Shown piece after piece: positions 30,523 to 42,084 of a stretch of DNA of 64,000 nt. Made by a program: the position numbers and the translations under genes. Origin of the DNA: Lachancea dasiensis (lineage: Eukaryota > Ascomycota > Saccharomycetes > Saccharomycetales > Saccharomycetaceae); assembly GCA_900074725.1 (NCBI GenBank), contig LT598459.1, positions 692,467-756,466 of the forward strand, written 5' to 3'. Position 1 is the first letter of the stretch, and the number at the start of each line of letters is the position of its first letter. Under the pieces are notes generated by a model, which saw only the letters and a program-made list of their open reading frames with translations, made no database searches and was not told where the DNA came from.

Positions 30523-30660
30523 ACCTCAACATGACAGGATAATGTCAATAATCGGTCTAAGATGGTATTTCAAGAACAGTTTTAGCATCAACTGGGAGTC
30601 CATGTATAAATAGCTGATGGAAACTCCTTAATAGTTGGTAGCTAGTCATAAGTAGAGAGG
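30523..30660 (+). repeat. LTR-like repeat fragment, copy 1
   Basis: The segment 30523-30579 matches 38122-38178 on the opposite strand at about 48 of 57 positions by eye (shared cores include AATCGGTCT and GATGGTAT). Weaker similarity continues to about 30660 (TAGCTAGTCATAAGTAGAGAG). Both copies lie within a few hundred bp of a tRNA gene. I interpret it as an old, broken solo-LTR fragment of a Ty1/copia-type element; the family is inferred, not proven. Confidence 0.6.
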
Positions 30661-30720
30661 AACAACGTAGAAGGTCCACTTATTCCCATAGGTTTCCAAT
30701 AGACCTTGTGAGTATTTACT

Positions 30721-31108
30721 TGTTGGGAATGATGTGAATAAACTGATGGTGATGTGCGTCTAATCGCATAATCAGCGTCAGTAAATATGTGACACAGTGG
30801 TACAGAATGATAGTACACAACCGAGGCCATACAAATAGAGCTACAAGCTAAGACAAACCGAAGAGAACAACTATTGTCCAATGGGATTGGCCATTGATAA
30901 GTTATCGGTAGTGTACGGCATTGAAGCCGTAATCCTTGGGTAATAGAATGATCTAGAACTGGTGATTAATAAATATGTTGACCAGAGTCACCGAGTGAGA
31001 ATTGTATAAATACCAGGCTTTTGTTCAGGTAACTGAACCAACTCTAATGCCTAAAATAATCACGGAGAGATAAATAGAATTCCCTAGATCCAAGTCACTC
31101 ATCTTACA
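30721..31108 (+). mobile_element. possible solo LTR, Ty1/copia-like fossil
   Basis: About 388 bp starting TGTTGGGAAT and ending TTACA, with TATAAATA about 100 bp from the 3' end and an ATG immediately after it, an arrangement reminiscent of Ty LTR plus the beginning of gag. It looks broken, with no coding body left. No target-site duplication was established, so the boundaries are tentative. It may be unrelated to the neighbouring repeat copy 1. Confidence 0.35.
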
Positions 31109-31397
31109 ATGACTATGTCCGACTTACAAGACAAATTTAGTAAGCTTTCTACTGATGAATCAAATTCGCCTCAATAAGAATACTATGTCTTCGCGCTCTG
31201 AATAACCTCCAACATGCTTCGCTTCGTAAACCGACGAAGGTTGGGAAAATTGATTTTCAGTACAGGCTAGGAAGCTTACAGTGCAGATGTTAAGAGAGAG
31301 CAGTCCTTGAAGAAGTTTATAAAATTATTAAAAAAGCAGAGCTCGCGAAGTCAATCAGCGAGAAAAAGAAGTAATTACCCAAAATTCATATAAGAAA

Positions 31398-33062
31398 TCA
31401 GAGAGCGTATCTAAAGTTTGGATTCTCCTTGTCAGTCAAATCAGCAAATTCCATGTTCTCGATAACGACATGTTCTGGACCTCTCTCAGCCTGAATCTTG
31501 TCTCTTCTCTTGTTTTCTCTGTAGTTAATTACAAACAAAGCCACCAGCACGACAACGGTGGCTGCGTAGCAGACCAACATGGCAATCTTAGCACCAGTGT
31601 AGCCTGGGGCCTGCGAGGGGATGAACGTTTGTGGTCCTGCCAAGTTCGATGCAGCATAGGAAACCAAGTTGATTGACGACACACTCCATTTCTTACTGAA
31701 CCCAATAGTGTTGGAACTGATAATCGACAACACACAAATGAAAGCCACGGGTGCCACGTATAACAAGTACGCACCAGCAAGTCTGGCCTTAGGAGAATCG
31801 TGGGCAAAAGCTAGCAAACAAGTCCCTAAAACACTGATCAAAGCAGCAATGATACCCCAGGCCAATCTGTATTGCAGGAATGGAACCTTCTTCTTAGCAC
31901 ACACCACAGATAGGTAACCAAATAAGGGGCATGCAACAAGTTCAACGGCACCAGTGGGCATAGTCATCAGCAAAGACTGAGCAGTGTCGTAACCAAAATC
32001 AGACTTGATCAAGATGTTCATGAAGTTAGTTAGACCACCATTGGGGATGTTAGATCCCACGGAGAATGCAAAATATAGCCAAGTTCTCACATCGGTAAAT
32101 GCCTCTTTGACCTGATACCATTTGATGTTGTGGTTACCGAAGCCTTGCTGGTTGGATCTAATTCTTTCGATCACCATAAACTTCTCACGCTCTGACAAAA
32201 ACCAAGCCTTGGAGGGGTCATCTGGAATGTGGAAGAAAATGGCCACACCAACAACGATTGTGATCAAGCCGGTAATGATGAACAATACTCTCCAGGCGTC
32301 AATGGAGTACGAATCCTGTCTGATGTAGAGACCGTAGGCCAAGGCGTTAGCCCAGACACCACCAAGTCCGTTGAAACCAAACCACAAACACACACGCATG
32401 AACTGTTCCTCTTTCTTCCAGTATTGGGAGGTAATGACAGTGAATGTTGGCGTCACCATGGACTCAGCGCAACCTAATAGAACTCTCAGGGCGATAAAAG
32501 AAGAATAGTTAACAGAGGGAACCGAGTGGAGGGCCAAAAGCATACCCCAAACAATCACAAACCCGGCTAGAGTCTTGGCCAGCCATCTGGATTTCTGGAA
32601 AATAAACTGTCCAGGACCCATGTTGAAAAACAGGTAACCAAAGTAAAAAGCAGAACCGACCCACGAATATTGGTCGCCGTGCATGTGTAGGTCTTCACGA
32701 AGACCCATCACGGCTGCGGAACCGTTGGAGATTTTGTCCATGAATTGGATGGCGTATAGCAAACACAGCAACGGAAACATGTACAGGTCAATCTTGCGGA
32801 CCAAACGGCGATCCTCCTCGGGTGTGACCACGATTTTGGGCGCCTCAAGTGCCAGTCTCATAGCATCGTCCACATTACCGGTGAGCTTTACTTCGCGGCC
32901 TGATGTGGAGATGATCGTAGATACCACATGCTGCAGGTTACCAATATCCTCACGGTTGTATGACACCACGGTTTGGAGTTTTTTCTGCTCCTGCATCGCC
33001 TCCTCCTCGAAGCTCGAGCGTTGAATCACGTCATCCTGGTGGGTGTTTTTTTCGTAGCTCAT
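31398..33062 (-). CDS. DAL5: allantoate/ureidosuccinate permease Dal5
   Basis: Plasma-membrane anion:cation symporter of the MFS (ACS family), importing allantoate, ureidosuccinate and some dipeptides as nitrogen sources. Length is 554 residues (yeast 543). After a hydrophilic N-terminus of about 95 residues, about 12 membrane segments begin at LYMFPLLCLLYAIQFMDKIS. Long blocks agree with yeast Dal5 as remembered: SAFYFGYLFFNMGP, FIALRVLLGCAES, ERIRSNQQGFGNH and the tail NMEFADLTDKENPNFRY. Yeast DAL5 is nitrogen-catabolite repressed through GATA factors, and GATAAG-type sites occur upstream here. It is isolated from other allantoin genes and lies between a tRNA/LTR zone and a long gap, so it is probably inserted relative to the ancestral order. 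Confidence 0.9.
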   Translation of the reverse strand: MSYEKNTHQDDVIQRSSFEEEAMQEQKKLQTVVSYNREDIGNLQHVVSTIISTSGREVKLTGNVDDAMRLALEAPKIVVTPEEDRRLVRKIDLYMFPLLCLLYAIQFMDKISNGSAAVMGLREDLHMHGDQYSWVGSAFYFGYLFFNMGPGQFIFQKSRWLAKTLAGFVIVWGMLLALHSVPSVNYSSFIALRVLLGCAESMVTPTFTVITSQYWKKEEQFMRVCLWFGFNGLGGVWANALAYGLYIRQDSYSIDAWRVLFIITGLITIVVGVAIFFHIPDDPSKAWFLSEREKFMVIERIRSNQQGFGNHNIKWYQVKEAFTDVRTWLYFAFSVGSNIPNGGLTNFMNILIKSDFGYDTAQSLLMTMPTGAVELVACPLFGYLSVVCAKKKVPFLQYRLAWGIIAALISVLGTCLLAFAHDSPKARLAGAYLLYVAPVAFICVLSIISSNTIGFSKKWSVSSINLVSYAASNLAGPQTFIPSQAPGYTGAKIAMLVCYAATVVVLVALFVINYRENKRRDKIQAERGPEHVVIENMEFADLTDKENPNFRYAL

Positions 33063-33521
33063 CTCGACTCTTGCCGTTTGGCTAGCGTTTGGACATTGTT
33101 GTGCTCAAGTCTATTGCTTGGCCCGTCGATATATATACGTTTTTGCGAGCTTCAAAGGTTTACGCTAAAACATGCTCCATTTTTTTTAACGATTCCTTCG
33201 CAATTGCCGCTGTCCACCGTAAAGTTAGCCGATTTCAGCAATGTTGTGCTGGTTCGGAGAGCTCATGCGATGAGATACAACGACAATAGATTGAGATGCG
33301 ATATGACAGCGACAGGTGGAAAAGTAGCCGTGCCTGGTTTTTTCGGCGAGTTCCGAAGAACCGTTACCATGCTAAAAGCCCTAACTACAACGATTTTCGG
33401 CCTCGTACGAGCCCAGTTTTCCTCATCCAGTGTCCTGGAGCATCCTTTAGCTTGGTCAGCTTCGCATCTGTATGTTTAGCTAAGCGTTGACCTCTAGAAA
33501 ACCGTATCAGAATGAAAAATG

Positions 33522-33533
33522 TTATCAGATAAG
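33522..33533. promoter_or_regulatory. paired GATA-factor sites upstream of DAL5
   Basis: TTATC and GATAAG stand back to back about 460 bp upstream of the DAL5 ATG. GATAAG is the Gln3/Gat1/Dal80 core (UAS-NTR), the element that places yeast DAL5 under nitrogen catabolite repression. Confidence 0.5.
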
Positions 33534-33906
33534 CTTTAGTAGAATGGAGGAGCCAAAAAGGAAAGTTGGGCACGCCACCAGCAACGAACGCTCGTGGTAT
33601 CTAGTGTACGCCTAATGTTGGCAGGCTGTGAAGCGTCAGGGTTCAGCTAGAAGCGATAGTGTAGCAGGAAATCGCGCGAAAAAGAAAAGGGAGCAATTCT
33701 GATGATCCACTTGCTTGCGCGGCCGGAGTGGAAGGCGTAACGGGTGAGGGAGATGGCTGACATGCTTGGAAAGCGACGAGATGAAGTTGGGTCCGGCGCG
33801 ACCTGAGTGGACTTCAGAGAATCGAGTCTTACCAGCGAACACTGTCAATAAGCACACCACGTGACTATGGCGGACGACGGCGAAATGCGAACATGTCGTG
33901 TTCTAT

Positions 33907-33933
33907 GACAGATAAGAAGTGCTGTTATCTGTC
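33907..33933. promoter_or_regulatory. 9-bp inverted repeat carrying two GATA sites
   Basis: GACAGATAA and TTATCTGTC form a perfect inverted repeat with a 9-bp spacer. Each arm holds a GATAA core. It lies about 845 bp upstream of DAL5, far for a yeast promoter but with no other gene start between them. Confidence 0.4.
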
Positions 33934-34390
33934 GCGTTGCACGCGGTGGAAAACTTTATCGTTGGCCGCCGCTGATCAACTGACGGCAGCCCGTCACCCG
34001 TTTGAGGGCCCGACCAACCGTTAAGAGCATCGGCATAAATTGGCCACGCTCGCGACTCCGGAACGCACGTCGTAGCCAGTGTGTTTTGGAAGGCTGTGTT
34101 CGCTGGCTTCACCGTAGGATAGTAACGTAGAAAATACGGAAGCGTAATAAAAGTGACTTGCCTAGCACTATTTATTTCTGAATAGAGGTCTGAATAAAAA
34201 CACGATGGATCTACTTGCTGTGCAAACCTTAGTTTACATGGTGGGTTCAAGAATTTGGTAAAAAATAGTAGTGCCTTGATCTATTTAATGTTATATCTAT
34301 TAAATGTCAACTATTATACAACTGTACCATCTACAATTCTCCGTCCTTCTCTTCCTTCATATAACAAAAGAAATCGAACAACTATTCAAA

Positions 34391-34426
34391 TTAGGCAGCT
34401 GAGGCTTTTTTTTTATAGCTGCCTAA
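34391..34426. repeat. 10-bp perfect hairpin with a T-run loop
   Basis: TTAGGCAGCT and AGCTGCCTAA are perfect 10-bp arms around a 16-nt loop containing nine consecutive T on the plus strand. It lies about 540 bp past the DED1 stop in the DAL5-DED1 gap, and no gene explains it. Confidence 0.7.
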
Positions 34427-34967
34427 CAGATTCGATTAAATCAAACTTGAATTTCGATGCAAATATTAGCGAGAATTGCAAATAGTATAACCAGTAGAAT
34501 TGAAAAGCATCGAAACGTGGGTTTGAAGCAGGATATGAAAAAGAGCTTGGACCATGTAAGAACGCCCCAAGATGCGCCAATGCTCAACATTGAGCGCATT
34601 ATGATGGTTCATGCAGAAAAATTCTGTCCTACGAGGCCATTGAACTGTAGATGAGGAAATCGATGTATGACATCTACCTCTTTAACAGCTTCAGTGGCAC
34701 TCGGCTTGCTTATCGATGTAAGCAAACATATTAATGTACAATTGTATAACACCCCTCGGGAATGGAAAATGCAACAAATACAATTTTCAGTGGAAAAAGA
34801 AAATGACCTGAATAATAATTACCCAGATAGAACACCAAATAGTCAGGTTAATCATTAAAATATAGTAACATTTGGTTGGAAAAAAACGGTTCTTGAATTG
34901 ATAAAAAAAGTGGATCTTGAGTTAGAGATGGCGAACAAAAGTTTCGACACCACCCCTGACACACCGC

Positions 34968-36869
<1,902 letters not shown>

Positions 36870-37212
36870 TTAGGTTAAAATCTAATGTTAATATGCTTAT
36901 TCTGCTCACTGTGATTAATCAGTGGACGATATTGGATCGATTTCTTCTCTATATATATACCTGTGAGAAAAAGGAACTAGGAAAATTTTTAGTTATTTCA
37001 CTTTCGTATAACCGTAGCTAATCAGAGCAATCACCATGACAGGCCGGGTAATGGCGACTTTTAATGTGGGGACGTCGATAGTGTCAGCACAAGACTAGTG
37101 TGGATTAGGCCGGAGGTACGCTCATTGGGAAGCGTTATAAGTCCTCCGAGAGTGGCTGGCTTTGTTGGGGCCCGTAGCTTCGAGATGCTGCTGTTCTATT
37201 TCAATTCCGCCA

Positions 37213-37243
37213 CAAAAAACGAAAAAACGAAAAACGAAAAAAC
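37213..37243. repeat. ACGAAAAA short tandem repeat
   Basis: Four imperfect copies of a 7-8 bp unit (AAAAAACG) in a row, about 360 bp upstream of DED1. It could act as a poly(dA:dT)-like nucleosome-depleting tract; length variation between strains is expected. Confidence 0.85.
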
Positions 37244-37678
37244 ATCCAAATCCGTTCAATGTTGTGGGGCGATGAGCCGAAATCCTGTACGACGTGCTGT
37301 AGTAGAGTTACTGCCTGTCTGGTCCTTCGGGGCTCGTCACACACTCAGGCTTGGATTGTTACGCCCGACTTTAATATGTTGATTCACGAGGATTCGTCAA
37401 GCCCACCGTTGGGGTCGTATCAGTTCTAAACGCGTTGTTTTCTCTAGTGGCTGGTGGGCTCGCCGTGCCAACTAGGCTGGGCTCTAAAGTTGGCGTCATC
37501 ACAATGCACCTGGAGCATATCATTCTGTACAGTGCTGTCATATGGCAGGTCTTAGTTGTGTTGGGCCACCGAAGGTACAGAAAAACACCAACAGTGGATG
37601 GCTTTACGGGAGCATAGAACATGCGAAACTGTAGCTCTGGATTCCACACTCCAACAGAAAAAAGAGGAGTGCAAAAAA

Positions 37679-37752
37679 TGATTTCGCCCAGGATCGAACT
37701 GGGGACGTTCTGCGTGTTAAGCAGATGCCATAACCGACTAGACCACGAAACC
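37679..37752 (-). tRNA. tV(AAC): tRNA-Val (AAC)
   Basis: A 74-nt cloverleaf on the minus strand starting GGTTTCG and ending CGAAATC plus A. The anticodon loop lies in CTGCTTAACACGCAG and the T arm in CCCCAGTTCGATCCTGGG. It matches yeast tRNA-Val(AAC) essentially exactly as remembered and is intronless. Confidence 0.97.
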
Positions 37753-38053
37753 AATTGCTTTTCTCTAGGGAAATTGATCGCCATGTACTTTTGTTAGTGT
37801 CATGTGACTAGCATCCAGAGCCGTAACTAGAGAATGGACTGTGTATCTGCTTTTATCATAGTAAGGTCAGTTCTCATTCACTATTGATTTACAGCTCTCT
37901 GCGTATGTTCGTTCTTTAGTCTTGATCCTGGGGTCCTCTTTTATATGTGTCCTTCCCGTGTGGCTCAACCTCGGGGAACGACACATTAATGCACGAGCTT
38001 CGAGACATGATGACTTCTGCTGGAGGGGCTGATAGATGTCAAACCACGCTTAG

Positions 38054-38178
38054 CTCTCCCTTCATGTGGCTAGCTGGCAAAATAGTAAGTGGTGTCCATC
38101 ATCTCCATGAGGCTAAACCTCAGCTGTGCTTGATATACCATCTGAGACCGATTACTGACACTATTTTGTCATCTTGAG
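38054..38178 (-). repeat. LTR-like repeat fragment, copy 2
   Basis: Reverse-strand homologue of the repeat at 30523-30660, closest over 38122-38178. A TATAAAAG box on the same strand lies about 105 bp further on (near 37945), and tRNA-Val lies about 300 bp away. I read it as a broken, old solo-LTR fragment of a Ty1/copia-type element. The outer ends could not be fixed. Confidence 0.6.
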
Positions 38179-38615
38179 AATTCGTGTCTTGATACGACAC
38201 ACGATTCCGGCCATGATCGTTGGCGGGGGCTCGAAAGACAAAGATTTTAGTTTTCCGAAAAGACAGATTTAAGGACCTACCCTTGGGGTATGTAGCTCCC
38301 ATCTACCTCCAGTATCTAGATATCTAATACATATTGGGTCGCATCTGGCAAAATTCGTTGAACCTCATGATGAGCCAAAGACAACAAGACAAAGACAACC
38401 CGCTCTTCTCTTGAGTTGTGGATTCCCGCTGATTTGCAGTAGAGCTTCTGACCTAGCAGAATTATGGCCGTGCTCGTCGTTCTTTCTCTCCGCTCTTGTT
38501 GTTAACAGTGTTCGTCTGTGGTTACTTCCTGAACTTTTCGCTTGATCAAATTTTTGGCACTTCAAAAGCTGGCCTGCCAGTATCAGCACATACACAGTTG
38601 TGCAGGGGCCTAACT

Positions 38616-39674
38616 ATGTCGTCTAACCTGTCTCATCTCCTGAGAAGTTCTCGACTTGCTCATGTACCCAAGTCCACAAATCCACTCACCTCTGCGGCCC
38701 CCAAATATGCGCCAACGCATCAAATTATTGAGACCAGACCATCCACTCTACATCGTCAAGAGTGGGGCCTGAAAAGTTCCCTGCCGCCCAAGACTAAGAC
38801 CAAATACATTGTTTACAACGACTTAGACACTCTGGAGCGCTTGACCACATTTGAGGCCAACGGTGGCTCACAATGGAATCGTATAAGATTTCAAGAGCTT
38901 GGTGTCGCTCCGAAATATAACCCGGGAAAAGCAAACCCTCTTTTCGAGGCCTCTGGCGCTTCTAGAAACCAACTGGTTCCATTGAGCTCTCTACTCAACG
39001 TTGACAGATCCACCCCAAAAGCCGAGGTCGAAAGAAGGGTTGCCGAACTAAAAGATCTGCGCAGCGTTTTCAAGAAATGGCTTTTGGAGCGCGATCCAGA
39101 GGCTCTCCAAAACAAGACATTCAGCGTGAAAGATATGACGGATAGTGCTGTTGAGTTTCTGAATGAGTCTACAAGCCACAATGTCGAATTGGGTGCGAAA
39201 TCTCTGCGCAAACCCATTGGAACTGGTGGTCTTACGTACAACTTACACGGCAGGCTAAGAAATTCGCCTAACGGTGTGATTCAAAAAACTGTTGTTCCGG
39301 GAAGGTTCCTCAATGTGGAAGGCAATGACAGATTGGCAGCGATTGGAGGGTTTGTCGCTAACGCAGGTTCCTCCTCTGTTTCTACCTCTCAGATGGACTA
39401 CCGGATGGGAGATTTCGTGAGACAGTTGCAGTTTCCTTTTGCTGTCAGTCATGCTACCGTGCAGGATAACGGCAAAGTTGTGCTGAGGGCAACCGCCATT
39501 AGCGGTATGAGTTCAAAGGCCCGTATACAAATGAATAGTCGAGGCTACCAGCAGCGTCCTCCAAGAAAGAACTCTCTACGTAGCACTTCCGTTGAAGAGT
39601 CCACAAAGCATGCTGAAGAGCTACTTAATATCTTGACTAACTTCGATAAAGGCAAGGGTAAGAAGCTGAGGTAG
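38616..39674 (+). CDS. MRP51: mitochondrial ribosomal small-subunit protein Mrp51
   Basis: Component of the mitochondrial 37S subunit (bS1m), which in yeast interacts with 5' leaders of mitochondrial mRNAs. The ATG at 38616 gives 352 residues (yeast 344) and a basic, serine-rich N-terminus (MSSNLSHLLRSSRLAHVPKS) that suits mitochondrial import. The longest frame starts 40 codons earlier on TTG and would place a hydrophobic stretch before this presequence, so I reject it. Family segments include HRQEWGLKSSLPPKTKTKYI and GGLTYNLHGRL. It converges with HIS3, with 168 bp between the stops. Position corresponds to YPL118W. Confidence 0.9.
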   Translation: MSSNLSHLLRSSRLAHVPKSTNPLTSAAPKYAPTHQIIETRPSTLHRQEWGLKSSLPPKTKTKYIVYNDLDTLERLTTFEANGGSQWNRIRFQELGVAPKYNPGKANPLFEASGASRNQLVPLSSLLNVDRSTPKAEVERRVAELKDLRSVFKKWLLERDPEALQNKTFSVKDMTDSAVEFLNESTSHNVELGAKSLRKPIGTGGLTYNLHGRLRNSPNGVIQKTVVPGRFLNVEGNDRLAAIGGFVANAGSSSVSTSQMDYRMGDFVRQLQFPFAVSHATVQDNGKVVLRATAISGMSSKARIQMNSRGYQQRPPRKNSLRSTSVEESTKHAEELLNILTNFDKGKGKKLR

Positions 39675-39842
39675 AGGCCCTAAAGCATGACGTTCGCAGT
39701 CCACGCACATGGACATACAATAGAAAGGAACGACTTCATTAATTAACATGTAAATAGGAAAATCTTCAGCGTTTTGTAACCTGTATTAACTAAAGAGTTT
39801 CAGTAGGTTAAGTTTCGAGTAAGCCAGTGTTGAGGATCAGAG

Positions 39843-40529
39843 CTACATAAGTACTCCTTTGGTTGATGGAACGTCGTTTGTTCCGTTGCTTGAGAGCGAC
39901 TCTCTGATTGCCACGGCAAGAGCTTTAAAAGCACTTTCGCTGCGGTGGTGATCGTTAAACCCTCTCAGGCAATCGACATGCAGGGTAATTCTGGCAGCTT
40001 CGGCAAAGCTTTCCAAAAAATGAGGGATCATCTCTGTCGAAAGATCGCCAATCTTTTCTCTCTTGAGTCCCAAATCTATAACAGCGTAAGGTCTGTTGGA
40101 CAAATCTACCACGGCCCTAGAGAGAGCCTCATCAAGAGGAGCAAAGCCACATCCAAATCTCTTCACACCACGAACCGCGCCCACGGCTTCCTTGAATGCT
40201 TGGCCCAAAGCGATACCGCAGTCCTCTGTGGTATGATGATCATCAATGTGTAAGTCACCAATGCACTCAACTATCAATGACCACCCGGAGTGCTTGGCCA
40301 AGGCGTGGATCATATGATCTAAAAAGCCCACCCCTGTATGAATATCGATTACTTGCGAACCAGTCGCCTGGCTGGCCACATCGCCCGCTTTCTTCTCTGG
40401 AAATATCGAGTTTTCTATCTGAACGGTTCCTCCGTTAAGAGACATGGCAATTTGGATCTTGGTCTCATTTGTCACTCTGGAAACAAAACTACGGCGTAGA
40501 GGCTTGTCTTGAGTGGTTAAGGCGCTCAT
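39843..40529 (-). CDS. HIS3: imidazoleglycerol-phosphate dehydratase
   Basis: Sixth step of histidine biosynthesis, dehydrating imidazole glycerol phosphate. Length is 228 residues (yeast 220). Both metal-binding histidine-rich motifs of the fold are intact: [17 protein letters not shown] and [16 protein letters not shown], together with [15 protein letters not shown]. The ATG at 40529 is the first codon of a slightly longer N-terminus. It diverges from MRM1 across only 154 bp. I looked for a Gcn4 TGACTC site in that interval and saw none. Confidence 0.97.
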   Translation of the reverse strand: MSALTTQDKPLRRSFVSRVTNETKIQIAMSLNGGTVQIENSIFPEKKAGDVASQATGSQVIDIHTGVGFLDHMIHALAKHSGWSLIVECIGDLHIDDHHTTEDCGIALGQAFKEAVGAVRGVKRFGCGFAPLDEALSRAVVDLSNRPYAVIDLGLKREKIGDLSTEMIPHFLESFAEAARITLHVDCLRGFNDHHRSESAFKALAVAIRESLSSNGTNDVPSTKGVLM

Positions 40530-40683
40530 TTTGTGTTGTTATCTGGTGTTTGAGATCGATGAGCAGAGTTCAACGAAGGCAAGCAGTGTGGAAATTTCAG
40601 CTCATCATTTCTGATGTTGAAAAATCAAATGCCAGCTAGCAAAATCCAGATTTAAGAAGTTCATCGATATAGCCATCCCAAGA

Positions 40684-41859
40684 ATGAATCAGCTCGTGCT
40701 TAAACGGTCTGTGTCAAATTTTGTCAAGCCTGCGGTGAAAGTACCGAACGAGCAACGGCTTGGTTCAAAGGCTTCTACATTTGACAGGAACCTACCGAAA
40801 GAAAGAAGGATTAAGGCCTGGGAAAAAGCTGGTGAGGATAAAGAGTCATGGTTCAAACGAAAATACGCACACGTCCATGCGAGAGATATTCGGAATAATG
40901 ATACTCGAGGGTCATCAAGCCTTGGCAGGGCTACAAACTTCAAGCATCAGCATCAGGAGCACAGAACAAAGTTCGGCAATCGTAACATGTTGTCGAGTTT
41001 GAAGCCCAATCCACTAATGGAGTATGTTTATGGCACAAACAGTGTGCTTTCAGCCCTTAGAGCGGAGAAGAGAGAATATTTTACCAGGCTTCTACACTAC
41101 GGTTCCCTCTCTCAAGAAATACAGCATCTTGCTAGAAGCAAAAATTTGGCACTAGAGTCCGTGGACAAGCACCGCTTGAATCTTTTGACTAACTATGGGG
41201 TCCACAACAATATAGTTCTCGAGACAAAACCTTTGCAACTACCCGAGATCAAAAGCATAGGCGCATGTAATGTGGAAAGCCAAACATTCTCCTATCTGGA
41301 GTCTTTTTATGACGAGTCACAGAAACGAGAGTCCACGTTTATCGTCAAGGATGGCAAGCACTTTCCTTTGGGGCTGTTTCTAGATGAAGTAGTGGACCCA
41401 CACAACTTGGGCGCCATTATTCGCAGCGCCTATTTTCTAGGTGTGGATTTTGTGGTTCTTTCTCGTCGCAATTGCGCCCCTCTTACACCAGTGGTATCTA
41501 AGACTAGCAGTGGAGCTACTGAGGTTTTGCCCATTTTCACTGTGGACAAACCGCTGGATTTCTTCACCAGATCCCAGGCTGAAGGTGGCTGGACTTTTGT
41601 CACCGCCGGTGTGTCCAAAGATGACAAATTTACTCAAAACAAGAAGATTACACCTCAAGACTTGAATGGAATGCTGCAGGAGCTGCCCGTGATGTTGGTG
41701 GTTGGTAACGAAGGTTCTGGAGTGCGCACCAACTTACAGCGAAGAAGTGACTTTCTAGTTGAAATACCACGCGGTCGACAGACATCTCGTACATGTTCCG
41801 TGGATTCCCTGAACGTTAGTGTAGCCACTGCGATATTGCTAAACGCCCTTCTCAACTAA
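40684..41859 (+). CDS. MRM1: mitochondrial 21S rRNA ribose methyltransferase Mrm1
   Basis: SPOUT/TrmH-family 2'-O-methyltransferase that modifies a conserved guanosine in the peptidyl-transferase region of mitochondrial large rRNA. Length is 391 residues (yeast 412). A basic N-terminus (MNQLVLKRSVSNFVK) serves as presequence. The substrate-binding domain starts at YVYGTNSVLSALRAEKREYF. SPOUT motifs are complete: DPHNLGAIIRSAYFLGVD, VVGNEGSGVR and VDSLNVSVATAILLNALL. It diverges from HIS3 as in yeast (YOR201C/YOR202W). Confidence 0.95.
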   Translation: MNQLVLKRSVSNFVKPAVKVPNEQRLGSKASTFDRNLPKERRIKAWEKAGEDKESWFKRKYAHVHARDIRNNDTRGSSSLGRATNFKHQHQEHRTKFGNRNMLSSLKPNPLMEYVYGTNSVLSALRAEKREYFTRLLHYGSLSQEIQHLARSKNLALESVDKHRLNLLTNYGVHNNIVLETKPLQLPEIKSIGACNVESQTFSYLESFYDESQKRESTFIVKDGKHFPLGLFLDEVVDPHNLGAIIRSAYFLGVDFVVLSRRNCAPLTPVVSKTSSGATEVLPIFTVDKPLDFFTRSQAEGGWTFVTAGVSKDDKFTQNKKITPQDLNGMLQELPVMLVVGNEGSGVRTNLQRRSDFLVEIPRGRQTSRTCSVDSLNVSVATAILLNALLN

Positions 41860-42084
41860 TAAACTAACTGTAAATATGTTCAACGTGCGTAGATGCTATA
41901 AGGGTTCTATTCTATGTTACGTAATACTACACCCCATCAACTCAACTGAAGACTGCGATTTTGTCCCATTTGTCAGATGAGGCCCCATCCAGACCTAAGA
42001 CGTAATGTCCATCTTCACCTTTCTTACTTCATTTTACAGCTGACGACCCGAATTTTGTGGGGGCAAGCTACTCAGCTCGAATAT

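Larger units (their letters stand above)
30423..31397. other. gap beside tRNA-Cys holding worn LTR-type sequence
   Basis: About 1 kb between tRNA-Cys and the DAL5 stop. It is AT-rich, has two TATAAATA boxes (30604 and 31005) and LTR-like sequence described in separate entries. No host gene is supported. Its position next to a tRNA gene is the usual target zone of Ty1/copia-type elements. Confidence 0.5.
33063..34967. other. 1.9 kb gap between DAL5 and DED1
   Basis: The longest gap in the window. It contains the DAL5 upstream region with GATA sites (33522-33533, 33907-33933), an AGCCCTAA Tbf1-type motif (33377-33384), a CACGTGAC Cbf1-type motif (33858-33865) and a hairpin at 34391-34426. Reading frames up to 115 codons begin on non-ATG codons or resemble nothing I know. 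The part beyond 34.3 kb is DED1 3' sequence and is AT-rich. Confidence 0.5.

Noticed and set aside
33903-34250. 115-codon minus-strand frame in the DAL5-DED1 gap
   Set aside because: Begins on TTG, has no codon bias and no recognisable motif; it probably arises by chance in a GC-richer stretch.
38251-38262. TTTTCCGAAAAG as a possible CDEIII
   Set aside because: No CDEI at the right distance and no AT-rich CDEII beside it.
38496-38615. N-terminal extension of MRP51 by 40 codons
   Set aside because: The frame starts on TTG and would bury the mitochondrial presequence; the ATG at 38616 gives the family length.
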